A stretch of 64,000 nucleotides of DNA from Porphyra umbilicalis (taxonomy: Eukaryota; Rhodophyta; Bangiophyceae; Bangiales; Bangiaceae): assembly GCA_002049455.2 (NCBI GenBank), contig KV918964.1, positions 78,111 through 142,110 on the forward strand. Direction: 5' to 3'. The notes under the pieces were generated by a model. It made no database searches. It had not been told where the DNA came from and saw only the letters and a list, made by a program, of their open reading frames with translations. This document shows, in pieces, positions 21,991-33,240 of the stretch. Numbering within the stretch: position 1 is the first letter of the stretch; the number at the start of each line of letters is the position of its first letter. The position numbers and the translations under genes were made by a program.

Positions 21991-23549
21991 CTACTCCTCC
22001 CCGTCGTCGACATCACCCTCTGCTTCATCGTCTTTATACCCGAGGAACCCTGCAGCAGAAGCAGCCGCCGAGACTCCCGCCAGTACCCCAGCCGTAGTCC
22101 CTGCCGCCCCCCCAGCCGTTGCCGTGGGAGTCTGGTCCTGCTCGCTCGCGAGGATGACCTTAACGATGACAACTTCATTGTCGTCGTCAGTCGCCGCGGA
22201 GGCCTCCACGGCCTTGCCCTTGCCGGTCGACGGACCCCGGCCAGTCGAGGCCACGACCTCCCCAGCGCCTTTCCCTCGTGCCCCAACCGAGGCCGCGACG
22301 GCCTTCCCCTTCCCCTTGCTCGACAGCGCCCCGTCCGGACCGGTCACGACCTGGCCAACGCCCACATCTTGTGCCCCCGCCGAGGCCGAAAAGGCCTTGA
22401 CATTGCCCTTAGCCGCCACCGCCCGAGCGCCAGACGCGCCGCCAGGCCCGGCTTCGGCCGCCAAGGCCGCCATCACTACGGCCTGTCCCGGACCCTTGTA
22501 CGCTTGTTTGATGGCCTTGCAGTTTACATAGGCCATACCGTGCGGCCCGGAGGCCTCCATGCCCTTCTGGACAAGGCGGTAGTTGCGGCACTCATCCCAA
22601 TAGAGCTTGGCGGCGGCCCACTGTCGCATCTTCGCCGTGAACAAGCGCTCGGCCAGCAAGAACGCAATAGCAGGCTGCTCCGGAGTGGCACCGCGCAGGG
22701 CCGCCCGCTGCTTGCGCGTTGTCCACTGCAGGCCGAGCACATCTACGGCCTCGAGCGCGCGGGAAAAGTCGCCGCTTGGAAAGTGGTATATCGCCTCCAT
22801 TTTCACAACGTCGGCATCGGTCCCATCCTTGGCCGACTTGACGGCCACGACACCCCACGCCTCATGGCTGCTATCGCCGCGAGTGCTTTGCTTGGAGGTT
22901 TTGACGGCCACATCAGCCCGGCCGTCCTCGGCCGCCCTTGCGAACTTGGCCAATTGGGGGCCACACCAGCAATGAGTGGAGCTTCTCTGGCCTTGCGCTT
23001 GTCACCTCTGCCGCCGGCCTCGACCGAGGCCGCGCCCCCCGCCGTGGCCGTCTTCACGGCCACATGCGTGTACTCCTTCTCGGCCTCGTCGGCCTTGCGC
23101 ATGGCCGGAGAGCTGCCGCGCGTCGTGTTGTTCTCGATGAAGGTAATCGTCGCCTTGGCCGCGTCCTGGCCAATCTTGGTCGCCTCTGCCATTTCCCGCT
23201 CGTACATCTCCGACTGCCGCAAGGAAGTGCGAGCCCAAAGGCCACGCGGCCTGTCGATGCCGAACAGATGCAGGCAGGCGGCGCACGGGCAGGCGGACCG
23301 ACGGCGGCAGAGAGCTGAGGAATGGGAGGTTCCGGCCTCGTAGACGGCGACGACGTCAAGGCCGGAGTAGGTGCACGAGCAGCCTGCGGGCGGCGGGTGA
23401 GGTGTAGGCAAGGGAGCAGTGGGTGGTGCGTGGCGGGTGTGCGTGAAAGAGCAGTGGTGGTGACCACGACATTTCCGCGACGGTGAGCACCCTATGCTGT
23501 GATCTGGGCACAGAAGAACCCTTCCGAGCCACCCGCCCATCCGCTCCAC
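21991..23549 (-). CDS. Harbinger 1 cargo gene of unknown function, two overlapping frames
   Basis: Two minus-strand frames overlap: 23549-22803 and 22953-21991. The first encodes a Cys cluster CRRRSACPCAACL near a GLW motif, then a hydrophilic helical stretch. The second continues with AVEVLGLQW-like hydrophobic patches (DVLGLQWTTRKQRAALRGAT, AKLYWDECRNYRLVQKGM), then Lys-Gly/Ala repeats (KGKGKAV) and an acidic C-terminus. Similar Val-Lys/Thr repeats (HVAVKTATAG, VAVKTSKQS) occur on both sides of the frame change near 22950, which argues for one gene with a frameshift or short intron there. GGCC is very frequent, as in the partner gene. Function unknown; possible partner or accessory protein of the element. 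Confidence 0.4.
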
Positions 23550-25017
23550 ACGTGCTCTGCAATCCCCCCGCCCCCCTGGCTAGGTCCCCACCCAGACTCA
23601 GCGCCCCCTTCGCGGCGGGTCGAAATCGATGGCCGAATCTATGGCCCCCCAGCGTCAATCGAGTCACCACCTGCGTACAACAATGATCAACAACAGGCAC
23701 CTATTGGTCCGATAACCATTCGTTGGCCCAGGCGTCAGCTGAGCGGCACGTGCAATGTGCTGAGAGGTCCCGCGGCAACGGTATTTTGATGCTGGCAGGC
23801 TATTCGTCGTGAGAAAGCCGTGCGCGCGGGGCGTGGCACGCCAGTCACGCGAGGACGGGTAAAATAGTAGATCCCACGGCGGGGCGCCTGTGCCCCTCAG
23901 ACGTTTGACGCACACACAACGTTCACGGCCAAGCTCTTTCACCGCGTTCCCGCGTCGCCAAAAGAAAGCAGTCCACCAGGCCGCGCCTCGTGCGGCTGTC
24001 GAATCACTGATGCAGCGCATGCGGGCGCCCCGCAACGAGAGCGGACCAGATTGTGAGTGGGAGAGGAGGCTGCACCTCATGAATCACAGGTGGCGCCCTA
24101 CCAAACCGTAGCCTGGCTGGCCACCGCCCACACACGCACACACAAGACTACAGAATATAGTCCGACGAGGCAGTCCGACGAGGCTTTGCCGCAGCTCGTG
24201 TGGTGCTGACTCAGCGATCGAGCGACGTAAGCGGGCCGCCCGGGCCCCAGAATGGGCGACCAAGGGCCAGTATAAGGAGATTCCATGCCTCCCATATCCC
24301 TTCTATATCCTTGTCTATGCCCTCCCGCAACGTTGCCGTGCTAGTCGCGGCCCATACACGCCCTTGTGTCACTGGGCGACCCGAATTATTCCGTGCCTCG
24401 TGCGCTGGGTGCCGAAGCCCTGGGCCAATGATACTGTGGCGCATACGGCGAGAGCGGACGTGTGGAAGAAGACGGAATGCCTGGCGTTTGCCCCCTCGTC
24501 CCTCCTGCAACGTATCCGGGCCAGGGGGCCATTCAAAGCGACTGCGTGCAGGCGAGATGCAATCTGGTTGCTTGGGACCACTTCCGACATGACTGAGACA
24601 CGTGGTGACCCCAATCGTGGCTCCAATCGGCTCGACGACCGCCGCATTGTGTGATGATATCAACGAAAGTAGCCGTCTGATCGCAGAATGTCGGCTCAAT
24701 TGAACGACGATTGCATGCGCTTTTGACAACGATCGCACTCTCAGGCCAGGACTCTCGCGCTGGTACACCTGGCAGCGTGAAAAGCCTCAAGAAGGACGTT
24801 CAGCCGGTTGCATGTAGAAAGGCACAGCCATCAGTGAGCGTTCTGACTTCCACAAATGTTTACGTTGGTTTAAGAATGTAGCCCCTGTTTTCTATCAAGT
24901 ACAATGCAGCTCTCAGGACCTTGAGGTTGCAGGGTCGGAACGTCCTCGACACCCAATCATACGCCCACGCGTTTCATACGTGGCGGGCCTAAATTGGTTC
25001 GGATGCGGAGTCGATGC
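23550..25017. other. Harbinger 1 right flank, no recognised gene
   Basis: About 1.5 kb of mixed composition up to the right terminal repeat. Frames on both strands are short and unrecognised. It presumably carries the promoter of the cargo gene and subterminal sequence. Confidence 0.3.
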
Positions 25018-25036
25018 AGCGTTGTTGGCTGTGCTC

Positions 25037-25978
25037 TCAGTCACTATTCTGCGTCTTTTTGCGGGAGGTGAGTGTTGTGCACTGCGTGTATGCACGCCTC
25101 TATGGCCCCCTTGGCGCTGTCTGTTTCATCTGTGCTGCGGACACATATGGCTGACGGTTGCTTGCGTTCCCCCACGCTCCAAATGCTGCTGTGGCCTCGA
25201 TGCTGCCCTCGAGTATCTCTATTCCTACAGGGCTACCGCAGGAGACGTCGCCACAGCATTTGACGGGTCTGTATGGGCTTACAAGTGCGTCGGTTGTGGC
25301 TCTCTTTTTCTGGAAGAGGGCGGATAAGGTGTTTGCTGTGGCGGCTCAGACCGTCGCCACGTACGAGGGTCGTCTGCGAGAGCACTACCGGTGACCAGGT
25401 GCCATTGTTTTGCTCTGTGTTCATGGTAGTTGCAGTGGGGAGGATGTCGAGCAGCCAGATTGGCTGAGGTCCTGTGGTTTGGTGGCTAGGGCAGTGAGCG
25501 AGCCAGTACTCGTCCGTCATTCGCTCCCCTCAAAAAGCCAGCACTCGTCCTTCATGAGCTCCTCTTCGAGGAAAAAGGGGCGGATCGGTGCCGATTCTCC
25601 GAGGTACAGGTCCCTGCAAGCAACTTCCCCCCCCCCTCGAGGCCCCATTGGTGCGGTTGACCTGCTCCACGTTGCGATTCTGAAGAAAGGAGACGGGTTT
25701 GGCTCGCAATGTGAGGACAGGCTGACAATTTTGGAACTGACCAATGGATGAATGCATTTGGACCGAGAAGCCAATGGGACGTCGCCGTTTCTGTCGCGAC
25801 CCAGAAGAGCCGGTCCACTGCGTCTTGACTAGGCGTGAGACGAGCGCTAGCCAATCGGAACGCACAGCTGCAATCACACGCGAATCACGCGGACCATATT
25901 CGTCCTTCACGGACCGATCAGATGCTATGGCACACGCAGGAGTCACGAGCAAAATGTGCCATTTTGTCCCTCTTGGGC
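25037..25978. other. intergenic, no gene recognised
   Basis: Several CCAAT-type motifs and a short motif CTTGACTAGGCGTGA at 25824 that also flanks the 12.5-kb palindrome. No coding region is supported. Confidence 0.3.
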
Positions 25979-26036
25979 CGAACACGTTCACGTGTGCGAG
26001 ATTTTTTTTTATATCTCGCGCACGTGAACGTGTTCG
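25979..26036. repeat. 58-bp hairpin, 24-bp arms with central CACGTG
   Basis: Arms 25979-26002 and 26013-26036 are complementary over 24 bp with one mismatch, separated by a 10-nt T-rich loop. Each arm contains CACGTG or GTTCACGTG. It may be the core of a foldback MITE bounded by CTTGACTAG at 25824 and CTAGACAAG ending at 26290; that wider assignment is weak. Confidence 0.6.
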
Positions 26037-26622
26037 AAAGTCAACTTGAGCCTCTAGTTGCGATCGTTTCCGCACTTCTGATTGGTCGAAGTGCTGCCTT
26101 CCCAACTGTGAGTTTCTGCCTTTGCGAGCGTGATATGATCTACTCGTTTTGGCAGCCGAGTTTTCAGCACGTCGCGTTCACGCATGCCGTGTTGCCGTGA
26201 AGACAGCAGTGCTCGTTTCACGCCTGTTTCACGGAAATGTGTTGCAGTTCATGCCCAATCACGTGCACGACGGCCCGCAGTCTAGACAAGGCCTCACCCC
26301 AATTGCTCTCCGCCCATCTTAGCCCTGCCCGAAAAACGGCACTGAGAAGGAAGCGCACCCGTGGTTCCCCGCGGGAAGGGACGGGGGGGGGCGCACGCGT
26401 GGAAGGTCGTACGTCCCTCCGCGTCCACTGGACTGCAATCGAAGGTCCGAAATGAGACACCAGCAGGGCATGCCCAACTGGCAGGGCAAGCGGAAGCACC
26501 AAGGGGCTGGCGCCGCTGTCAGTGTCGTCCCACAACACGTGGAGCCTCGCGAGTGCTGGGTCGCGCTTGACGTCGCCACACGAGGCCTTTTTTTATCCCT
26601 GCGCTCCAGACATCGACCGACA
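26037..26622. other. intergenic
   Basis: No gene recognised. It contains CTAGACAAGGCCT at 26282-26294, matching in reverse complement the left flank of the palindrome at 12462. Confidence 0.3.
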
Positions 26623-26625
26623 TTA

Positions 26626-27169
26626 GAGCATCTCCACCAATGGAGCCAACCGTCCAACCCAACGGGCACGTGTGCGCAACGTGTGGCGCTGTCACTGGCT
26701 CTCCAATGGCAGAGCCAAAACTAAGCAGATCACGTCTCAAACTTGGGCTCGCCTCGACGTCTCTGGCGGTGGGCCTCTTTTGTGGCACGCCAGTATTCCC
26801 ACAGATGCACTACAGAGAATCTCCATGACTGCCAGATCGTCTCGCAACTGTCTGCAAGCCACGGGTCACGCTTTCCATTGGCTCTCGTGGTCCGAACAGG
26901 GAACCAGGGGTTGGCCAAACGACTCGGGGCGTCTCCAAACAGGCCTGTTTGGAGTGGCGCTGCCGTTAAACATCCAAAAGAAGGGCGATCCTGCGAGGCC
27001 ACCACGAGATGCATTAAGGGATTAGCAAATGTGAGGAGTGCTATTTGTTAGCCGTCACACCACCGTCACACACTAGGTTTGGACCTCGCTTTCTCCATCA
27101 ATGCCCCCGTTGGCCACACGGTGCCACGTTTGGCTGTTTGGACGGTTGGAGCCATTGGTGGAGATGCTC
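26626..27169. mobile_element. Tourist-like MITE (PIF/Harbinger), 544 bp, TTA target duplication
   Basis: The terminal inverted repeat begins GAGCATCTCCACCAATGG at both ends and continues to about 33 bp with two mismatches. It is flanked by TTA at 26623-26625 and 27170-27172, the standard PIF/Harbinger target duplication. No coding capacity. The first five bases, GAGCA, match the Harbinger elements of this window, so mobilisation by a related transposase is plausible but not shown. Confidence 0.85.
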
Positions 27170-27172
27170 TTA

Positions 27173-27525
27173 GAGAGCGTCGGCAAGTCAAATGTGGGTC
27201 GGCGGCGGCCCCTCCATCCAAAACTCGCACTATGCCCACTGTATCCCACCTCCATCGACCGCCGCCCTGTCATATGGTCGGCCGGCGCGTTTCCCCAAGG
27301 GGAAAGGGGTGATGGTGCTGGGGGTGGAGGTCAATTGGAAGGTGTTGCTCGCACAGAGGTCGCTGCTGTGCGGTTGCGGTAGATGTGGAGAGCTCAAATC
27401 GTGTCGACCGTTATTTAGCCGCTTGCCGACGCGAAATGTGGGTAAGATGTGGGTACATCCGACGTGGGTCGGCGACCCACATTCTACCCACTTTTGATAC
27501 CCACGCCCGACTTGCCGGCGCTCTC
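27173..27525. mobile_element. second MITE, 353 bp, abutting the first
   Basis: Terminal inverted repeat GAGAGCGTCGGCAAGTC (left) and GAGAGCGCCGGCAAGTC (right, reverse complement), one mismatch in 17, flanked by TA on both sides (27171-27172 and 27526-27527). The interior has repeated GTGGGT motifs, including an inverted pair around 27438-27502. The left flanking TA lies inside the TTA duplication of the neighbouring MITE. Confidence 0.75.
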
Positions 27526-27527
27526 TA

Positions 27528-28140
27528 TTCTCAAAGGAACGTCGGTAAGAGTCGCCCATTTCGCGAACAATAAAGATGCCATTCCTTCTGGGCAGGCGAC
27601 CTCTTTCTCCCTCAAAGGTTATCCCACGGCCACAAGACGTCTTTAGCTCTCATATGATAACAATTTGAAGTCCTGTGAGTGGCAGCACAAACGTTTCATT
27701 ATCGAGGACGTTCTTCATCGGCAGTGTAAGGACCTGAGTCAGCCAATGAGCGGCATGTGCCAGGCCTACATTGAAGGGTACCGCCTCCAATGTAGGCTGC
27801 CATTACCTCACTTGGAGGTGTGATCATAATCATTCCTGGGCTCGGGTAAAATGATGATAATCAACCCGTTGATTTGAAATCGTATGGGGAGATTTTTCGT
27901 GATTATAATCATTAGCCATGATCATAATCATTGGGCGCTTTTACGACAGAGCAGAAATACGCATGGGTATGACAAATGTCCAATCAAGTCAACATTACAG
28001 TCCTTCCACAAAAAGCCCAGCACTCAGCCGAAAACAAAAGCACCACCCATATGTTCCTCGTTTCGCGTAAACATGGCCGAGAACCAGTGACGTGTCAACG
28101 AACAAACCTCAAAGCCGCTTTTAAGCTCAAAGACTTCGGG
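27528..28140. other. spacer with AT-rich repeat and small hairpin
   Basis: 27755-27800 holds an 11-bp-stem hairpin (CCTACATTG...CAATGTAGG). 27818-27945 is AT-rich with repeated GATCATAATCATT and GGTAAAATGATGATAATCA; a diverged relative is at 49405-49485. No gene. Confidence 0.4.
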
Positions 28141-29668
28141 TGCTCAGACACACGAGGCAGCACATGACAGCAATGAGCCCTCCATCGCTGTTTCTGGCTC
28201 CCCACATCGTGGAGCCGGGCCCATCGGCCAATCTGGCCGGTCTCCCACTGGCGGGCGTGCCAGGGGTCACATGTCCCGTTTGAATATTCAGACCGCGGAG
28301 GCGGGCCCGTCGACCAATTTGGCTGCCGGCCCAGTGCGAGCTGGACAGAGACCAGCAGATCTCCTCTTGCGCGCTATTTTGGGACGATGGAAAGTCCATT
28401 GCGAAATCATCGGGAATCGCACCATATCTTGATCCTGCTTTGATCCCTGAACAATGGCCCGACGGTCGAGATCATGGGCCCGTTCTCGGTCGCTCGAAAT
28501 TGCATTCTGAAACTTGTGACGAGGCGGGCGCATATGTCGACCGGACGACGGCGTCGCCGATCCGGTCCACGTCGCCACCGCGATCCGCAACCCCCCCCCC
28601 CCCCCGCCCCCCCCCCCCCCGCCACCGCCGCCGTCGCGGCCGGCGCCGGCGCCGCTCCCCCCCCAATCTCCATGCGCCCGTCACCGCTGTTGCTGCTCTC
28701 GTCTGGCGCCTCGCCCTTGTGCACGTTTTTTTTTGTCCTCTGGCTCGTTCACGTCGCTGTCTATTCGTCGCCTGCAGAAATAAAGTTCTCTCGCTGTTGT
28801 TTCTTTCTTTGCCACCTGATCTTGGAGCTTTTGCTACTGGACTCAACGCGGAGTCACCGCAGTTGAGTGCACCGCATCTTTCTCGACAACTTTTCTTATG
28901 GCCCGTTCCACAATTCTCATAACATACTCCCTGAGAGCGAGAGGGGGATGTGCCCTCGGACCAGTACGAAGAGGCCACAATCAACAAAGCCAGCCCATTT
29001 ATTCCCTAGACAACAACGCAGCAAAAAAAAGGCAAAAGAGAACACCGAAAAGACAGCCACAGCGGTGATCGGCACCAAAGGGGGAGGGCGGGGGGGCGGC
29101 GCGGGCTGCGGACGCGACGGCGGCGGTCGGGGGGGGGGGGGGGGGGGGGGGAGGGGGGAGTGCGGATCGCGGCGGCGGCGGTGGGAAGGGGGGAAGGGGG
29201 GGGGGACGGGGGGGGAGGGTGCGGATCGCGGTGGCGACGTGGACCGGATCGGCGACGCCGTCGTCCGGTCGACATATGCGCCCGCCTCGTCACAAGTTTC
29301 AGAATGCAATTTCGAGCGACCGAGAACGGGCCCATGATCTCGACCGTCGGGCCATTGTTCAGGGATCAAAGCAGGATCAAGATATGGTGCGATTCCCGAT
29401 GATTTCGCAATGGACTTTCCATCGTCCCAAAATAGCGCGCAAGAGGAGATCTGCTGGTCTCTGTCCAGCTCGCACTGGGCCGGCAGCCAAATTGGTCGAC
29501 GGGCCCGCCTCCGCGCTCCGAATATTCACACGGGACATGTGACCCCTGGCACGCCCGCCAGTGGGAGACCAGCCAGATTGGCCGATGGGCCCGGCTCCAC
29601 GATGTGGGGAGCCAGAAACAGCGATGGAGGGCTCATTGCTGTCATGTGCTGCCTCGTGCGTCAGAGCA
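28141..29668. mobile_element. foldback element with about 450-bp nearly identical arms
   Basis: 28141-28590 and 29220-29668 are inverted copies; I see only a handful of mismatches over about 450 bp, so roughly 99% identity. The inner ends run into a poly-C tract (28591-28620) and G-runs (29129-29218). The 630-bp centre is otherwise ordinary, with no recognised gene; the same open frame appears on opposite strands in the two arms purely because they are inverted copies. No target duplication was identified. Probably a foldback or long-TIR non-autonomous DNA transposon. Confidence 0.75.
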
Positions 29669-31242
29669 GCCCGCGTCTGATGAGGCCATTCCCGAAAAAG
29701 GTGAAGGATTCTGACGGCACCAACCCGTTGAGTCGTGACCTGCCTCCACGCTGTCCGTGAGCCGGTGACAAGTGGTGTACCTTTTGATGGGCCCTTTCTC
29801 AATTGAGACGCTCTGGCGCTCTCTCATTGGTCTACCAGATCACCGACAAAGTGGGAAGTGCCTGGTAGACCCTGGCGCCAATGAGAGCGCAGAGCCGTGG
29901 GAACTATCGAGGCAACAATTTTCCGGCATGCGCGATAGTGCCCACCACGAGTGAACGCGGACGACATTTTGGAGCCATGTCTGCAATGGACCTGCCACGA
30001 ACGCCGAAGTCGGGCGCGTCGTCGGCTGTCCCCGAAAGTTTGTTTCAGAAATCTTAAGTCCCTGACGAGAAGGTCCCCCGGGACCGCCGAGCGTCTCCTG
30101 GAATCGTGGATTGGTCACGTTTAAGGGATTTCGAGAGCGCCGGTCCAAAATCGAGAGCGTTGCATCGCAAATGAGGCACATGTGAGATGTCGAGGGCACT
30201 ATTGATCCCGCCGGAGTGCTAGGTTTTTTGTAGAACAACTGTAGACACGAGAAACCAACTTGCTATGCATCCCTTGCAAAGCTACGAGTGTGAGTTCAGC
30301 AGGGTTGCAGGCTGCGTTGCTGGCGAAAGAAGAGCGTGCCGACACCGCCACCGCTGAGCAGCAACTGTTGGTGAGAAGCGATCGTGCAGCTGAAGCGACT
30401 TGATATACTGGATATTGCTGACCTCCAAAAAATGGCTGTTGCAGAGTGGTTGCAATTATTCAACAGCGCACGTGGACCAATGCAAAGGCTAGGGATCATG
30501 TGAGCTCCCTACACAGTCTTCTCATGAAGCTCTACGCCCTGCAAACGCACATCGGGATCTCAAGAAATGTGAAGAATTTTCTTAATCTCATGGGAAATGA
30601 CAGGTCTGGCCCAGACCCCTCTCCATGCCGTCTTTAGGCCGAAGAAAACGGCTTAAATATCTCAGGAAATCACATTGTCGGTTGCAATGGCTCTGCGTGA
30701 CACCTGCAAGACACGGTTATTTGCTTGCAAGACTACTGGCGGCAACTCTCAGCCAATAGCTCGCTCGTGGATTGTCGATTGGCAAATCCGACTTCATTTC
30801 TACGCTATGTCGTCGGCTCGGCCTCCCTTCGCTTTGCAACTGCCATTTTTTGGCGGTAAGCAGTAGTGAGACTCAGGTCTGGCCCGAGCGGTTCCTCGTG
30901 ACGACGCCACGGCTTTGACCAAGCGTCCTACTGCGCTCCAGTCGCTTCACGGGCCATGAAAAACGCATGGGAGGCCAACGTAAATCGACCACACCTGGCA
31001 ACCTCGCTCAGATGTACCATGTACGATTCTGTGTGGCAATTGTGTACTGATGCCGTGGTAACCTTTGCTGTTTTTTTTGCAGATGCCTGTCTTCATATGC
31101 ATGTGGTGCTCTTCGACGCTCTGTCGCATGGCTCAGACTCTTTCTTCACTCTTCCCTGCGCGCAGATGCATCAGACTGCTATTTTTGTTGCCAGTTCTGC
31201 CATCTGTGGAAGCGTACTGTGTGAGTGCAGCAGGGCATGTCC
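29669..31242. other. host spacer; small inverted repeat and possible coding relic
   Basis: 29817-29890 is an imperfect inverted repeat (GCGCTCT...ATTGG and TCTACCAG with their complements). Around 30385-30503 a plus-strand frame reads DLQKMAVAEWLQLFN before a TGA at 30501-30503 and looks like an exon fragment, unassigned. No other feature is supported. Confidence 0.3.
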
Positions 31243-31265
31243 TCAGAGCACACCCAACAACGTCT

Positions 31266-32691
31266 CCCTCAAGTTCTGAAACCCCAAACGGAATATGCCA
31301 CGTTTGCTTACGTGGAAGACGCTCAGCGGCTCCCCATTTTTATCATCCAAGAGGGCCATCCGCGGTCCTGGAGTTATCGAAAACAGGGGCTACATGGTCC
31401 AGAGATGGGTGCAAGAAGATGGGGGAAGCGTGCTTAGCAACGTCGACCCCCAAGCGGACAGAAATTGAACCTATATCCAAGCAGTCACGAGGTGAGGGAG
31501 GGAGGGGCGAAAAGGCTGCCATCCCGACAAGAACGCGTCGCCTCTTTCCAATCGTATGTGCAGACTTTTGTTATCTCAGTAAACATACCGAAAGTCAGAT
31601 TCACACGTCTCAAAGAAAGCGCCACGAACTGACAGGAACTGGTCGACCTGCAGGCACGACGCAGAAAAATCTCTCTTCGGGAAGACATCTGGCAAACTAT
31701 TGACAGATGGCAAGCTTCACACGACAGCGCAGAGCCGCGGCTGTCGGTCGAGGACCCTGGAAACGGGGTGCGCTGTGCGACGCGCTGTCAAGACGCTGCC
31801 ACGGCAGGCACCGCGCGGTCCGACAGATGCTTCGATTCGAATGCTTCCAGAACGAGAGGCGGACGGCGCCTTTGCTGGTGGCGGCGTTGGCTTGCTCAGA
31901 ACGAGCACTGCCGCAAGCGTCGAAACGGACAGTGTCGGTGGGCCCGCGCAAGAATATCGGCGCGGTCGCGCAATCAATCACGTGATCCATTTGCATGCAA
32001 TGAGAAATCTTTGAAAGTTTCCAATCTGATCCAAGCCATATCATTGGCTGCTGGAAATTTTCACAGAAATGTTGGGAGGGGGGCGGATCCATCATCGCCA
32101 GGGGTCGGCCGGCCCGTGATCAGATTCCTCTGATCCCTGTTGGCGCCAGGCCCGCCCCCCCCCTCCAATTGGTCGTAGGCCAGTCTCATGTCAAGCGCGG
32201 CGCGGCGGGTGCCTCAGCCGCTTCCACGAGGCGGGACTTTCGTCGACGTAGGGGCCCGCGCGAGGCCCTGTGCCAGTGTCGGTGCGGCCCGCCTCGTGCG
32301 CGGCGCTGCGTGGGGCCTTGTCGCAGAGGGGGCCGTTAGGGGAGCCTCAAATGCGTCTGCCTGGGCGGTCTCGGGCACACCTCCTGCTCGGGCGGGCCCG
32401 CAGCACCCTGCGCCGTCCCATTCACGCACGCGCACGAGGGGCCGCAGCGTGGGATGCCATCCGCGGCTCGTTGGGGCGCCCCCTTGACCGCCATCGGCCG
32501 CACGGAGGGGCGTCCCCTGGGCTTTGGTCGCGCGCTCGTGGTCCGCGTGCGCGCGCTTCTCGTGTCGCGAGCTGTCGGCTGCCGGCGACGGCATATGAGC
32601 ACGCCGTCCGCCGGCGGCTCGTGATCCCTCGCTCATTCATCCCAACGACCTCCCGCACGCATCCCCTCACCGTTAAGTTCTTCCCGCCCTT
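31266..32691. other. Harbinger 2 left subterminal region
   Basis: A CCACGT motif lies about 50 bp in from the end. From 32200 onward the DNA is GC-rich, with long but unrecognised Arg/Pro/Ala frames. No gene is supported. Confidence 0.3.
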
Positions 32692-32859
32692 GCCGCCGGC
32701 GTGGGACGCCGGCGGCTGCCCCCCCCCCCCTCTCTGCTACCGTTGCCATTTTTCCGCGCTTGCCGCCGGCGTGGCACGCCGGCGGCCTTTTCCCCGATCC
32801 CCCCTTCTACCGTTGGGCTTTTCCCACGCTTACCGCCGGCGAGGCACGCTGGCGGCGGT
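32692..32859. repeat. three hairpins in a 70-bp direct array
   Basis: GCCGCCGGCGT paired with ACGCCGGCGGC forms an 11-bp perfect stem with a 3-nt loop at 32692-32716 and again at 32762-32786; an imperfect third copy lies at 32832-32859. The repeat period is 70 bp, with C-rich spacers. A weaker relative is near 32930-32965. Candidate binding sites for the element's own DNA-binding protein. Confidence 0.65.
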
Positions 32860-33240
32860 TCCCCGCCCTCCCCCCCGCTTGTTTTTTTTCGCCGCCGGCC
32901 ACCCGCGTGTGGCTCTTTGCCCGCGTGCGCCGCCGGTGCAGCGTGGGCGCCGGCGGTGTGCCGTGTGCACAACGGTGCCTCGTCCCCTCCGCCCCCCCCC
33001 CCTCCCTGACCCTCGGCCAATCTGTTCAAGAGCCGCCGCTCTCCCCCGTCTCCCACCATGACCCGCAAGCCCGACCCGGAGCGCGACACGGAGCGAAGGA
33101 GGGACCAGCGTCGGCGGCAACAAGAGCGTCTCGCCGTGCTCGCGTGGCGCACCTGTTCGTGCCACCTCGGAGGGGGCTCGCCGTGCTCCACATCGTCACC
33201 GTCGTGAGGCGGACGGGCGCCATCACCGCCGCGCAGCAAC

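Larger units (their letters stand above)
13752..25036. mobile_element. Harbinger element 1, about 11.3 kb, four genes
   Basis: The left end GAGCACAGCCAACAATGTC (13752-13770) matches the reverse complement of 25018-25036, GAGCACAGCCAACAACGCT, exact for the first 15 bases. The same ends, as GAGCACACCC, bound Harbinger element 2. Between them lie a transposase (+), a converging Myb/SANT-like partner (-), and two further minus-strand genes not expected in a standard Harbinger. Both ends carry a CCACGT motif about 45 bp in. Flanking triplets are TAC and TCA, so no matching 3-bp target duplication is seen; mutation or rearrangement is possible. An alternative is a shorter element with the extra genes nested or adjacent. 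Confidence 0.6.

Noticed and set aside
13749-25039. PIF-type TWA target duplication for Harbinger 1
   Set aside because: Flanks are TAC and TCA; not counted as evidence. Boundaries rest on terminal repeats only.
28127-29760. A conserved protein encoded twice (MDFPSSQNSAQEEICW...)
   Set aside because: It is the same DNA in inverted arms of the foldback element; no coding constraint can be inferred.
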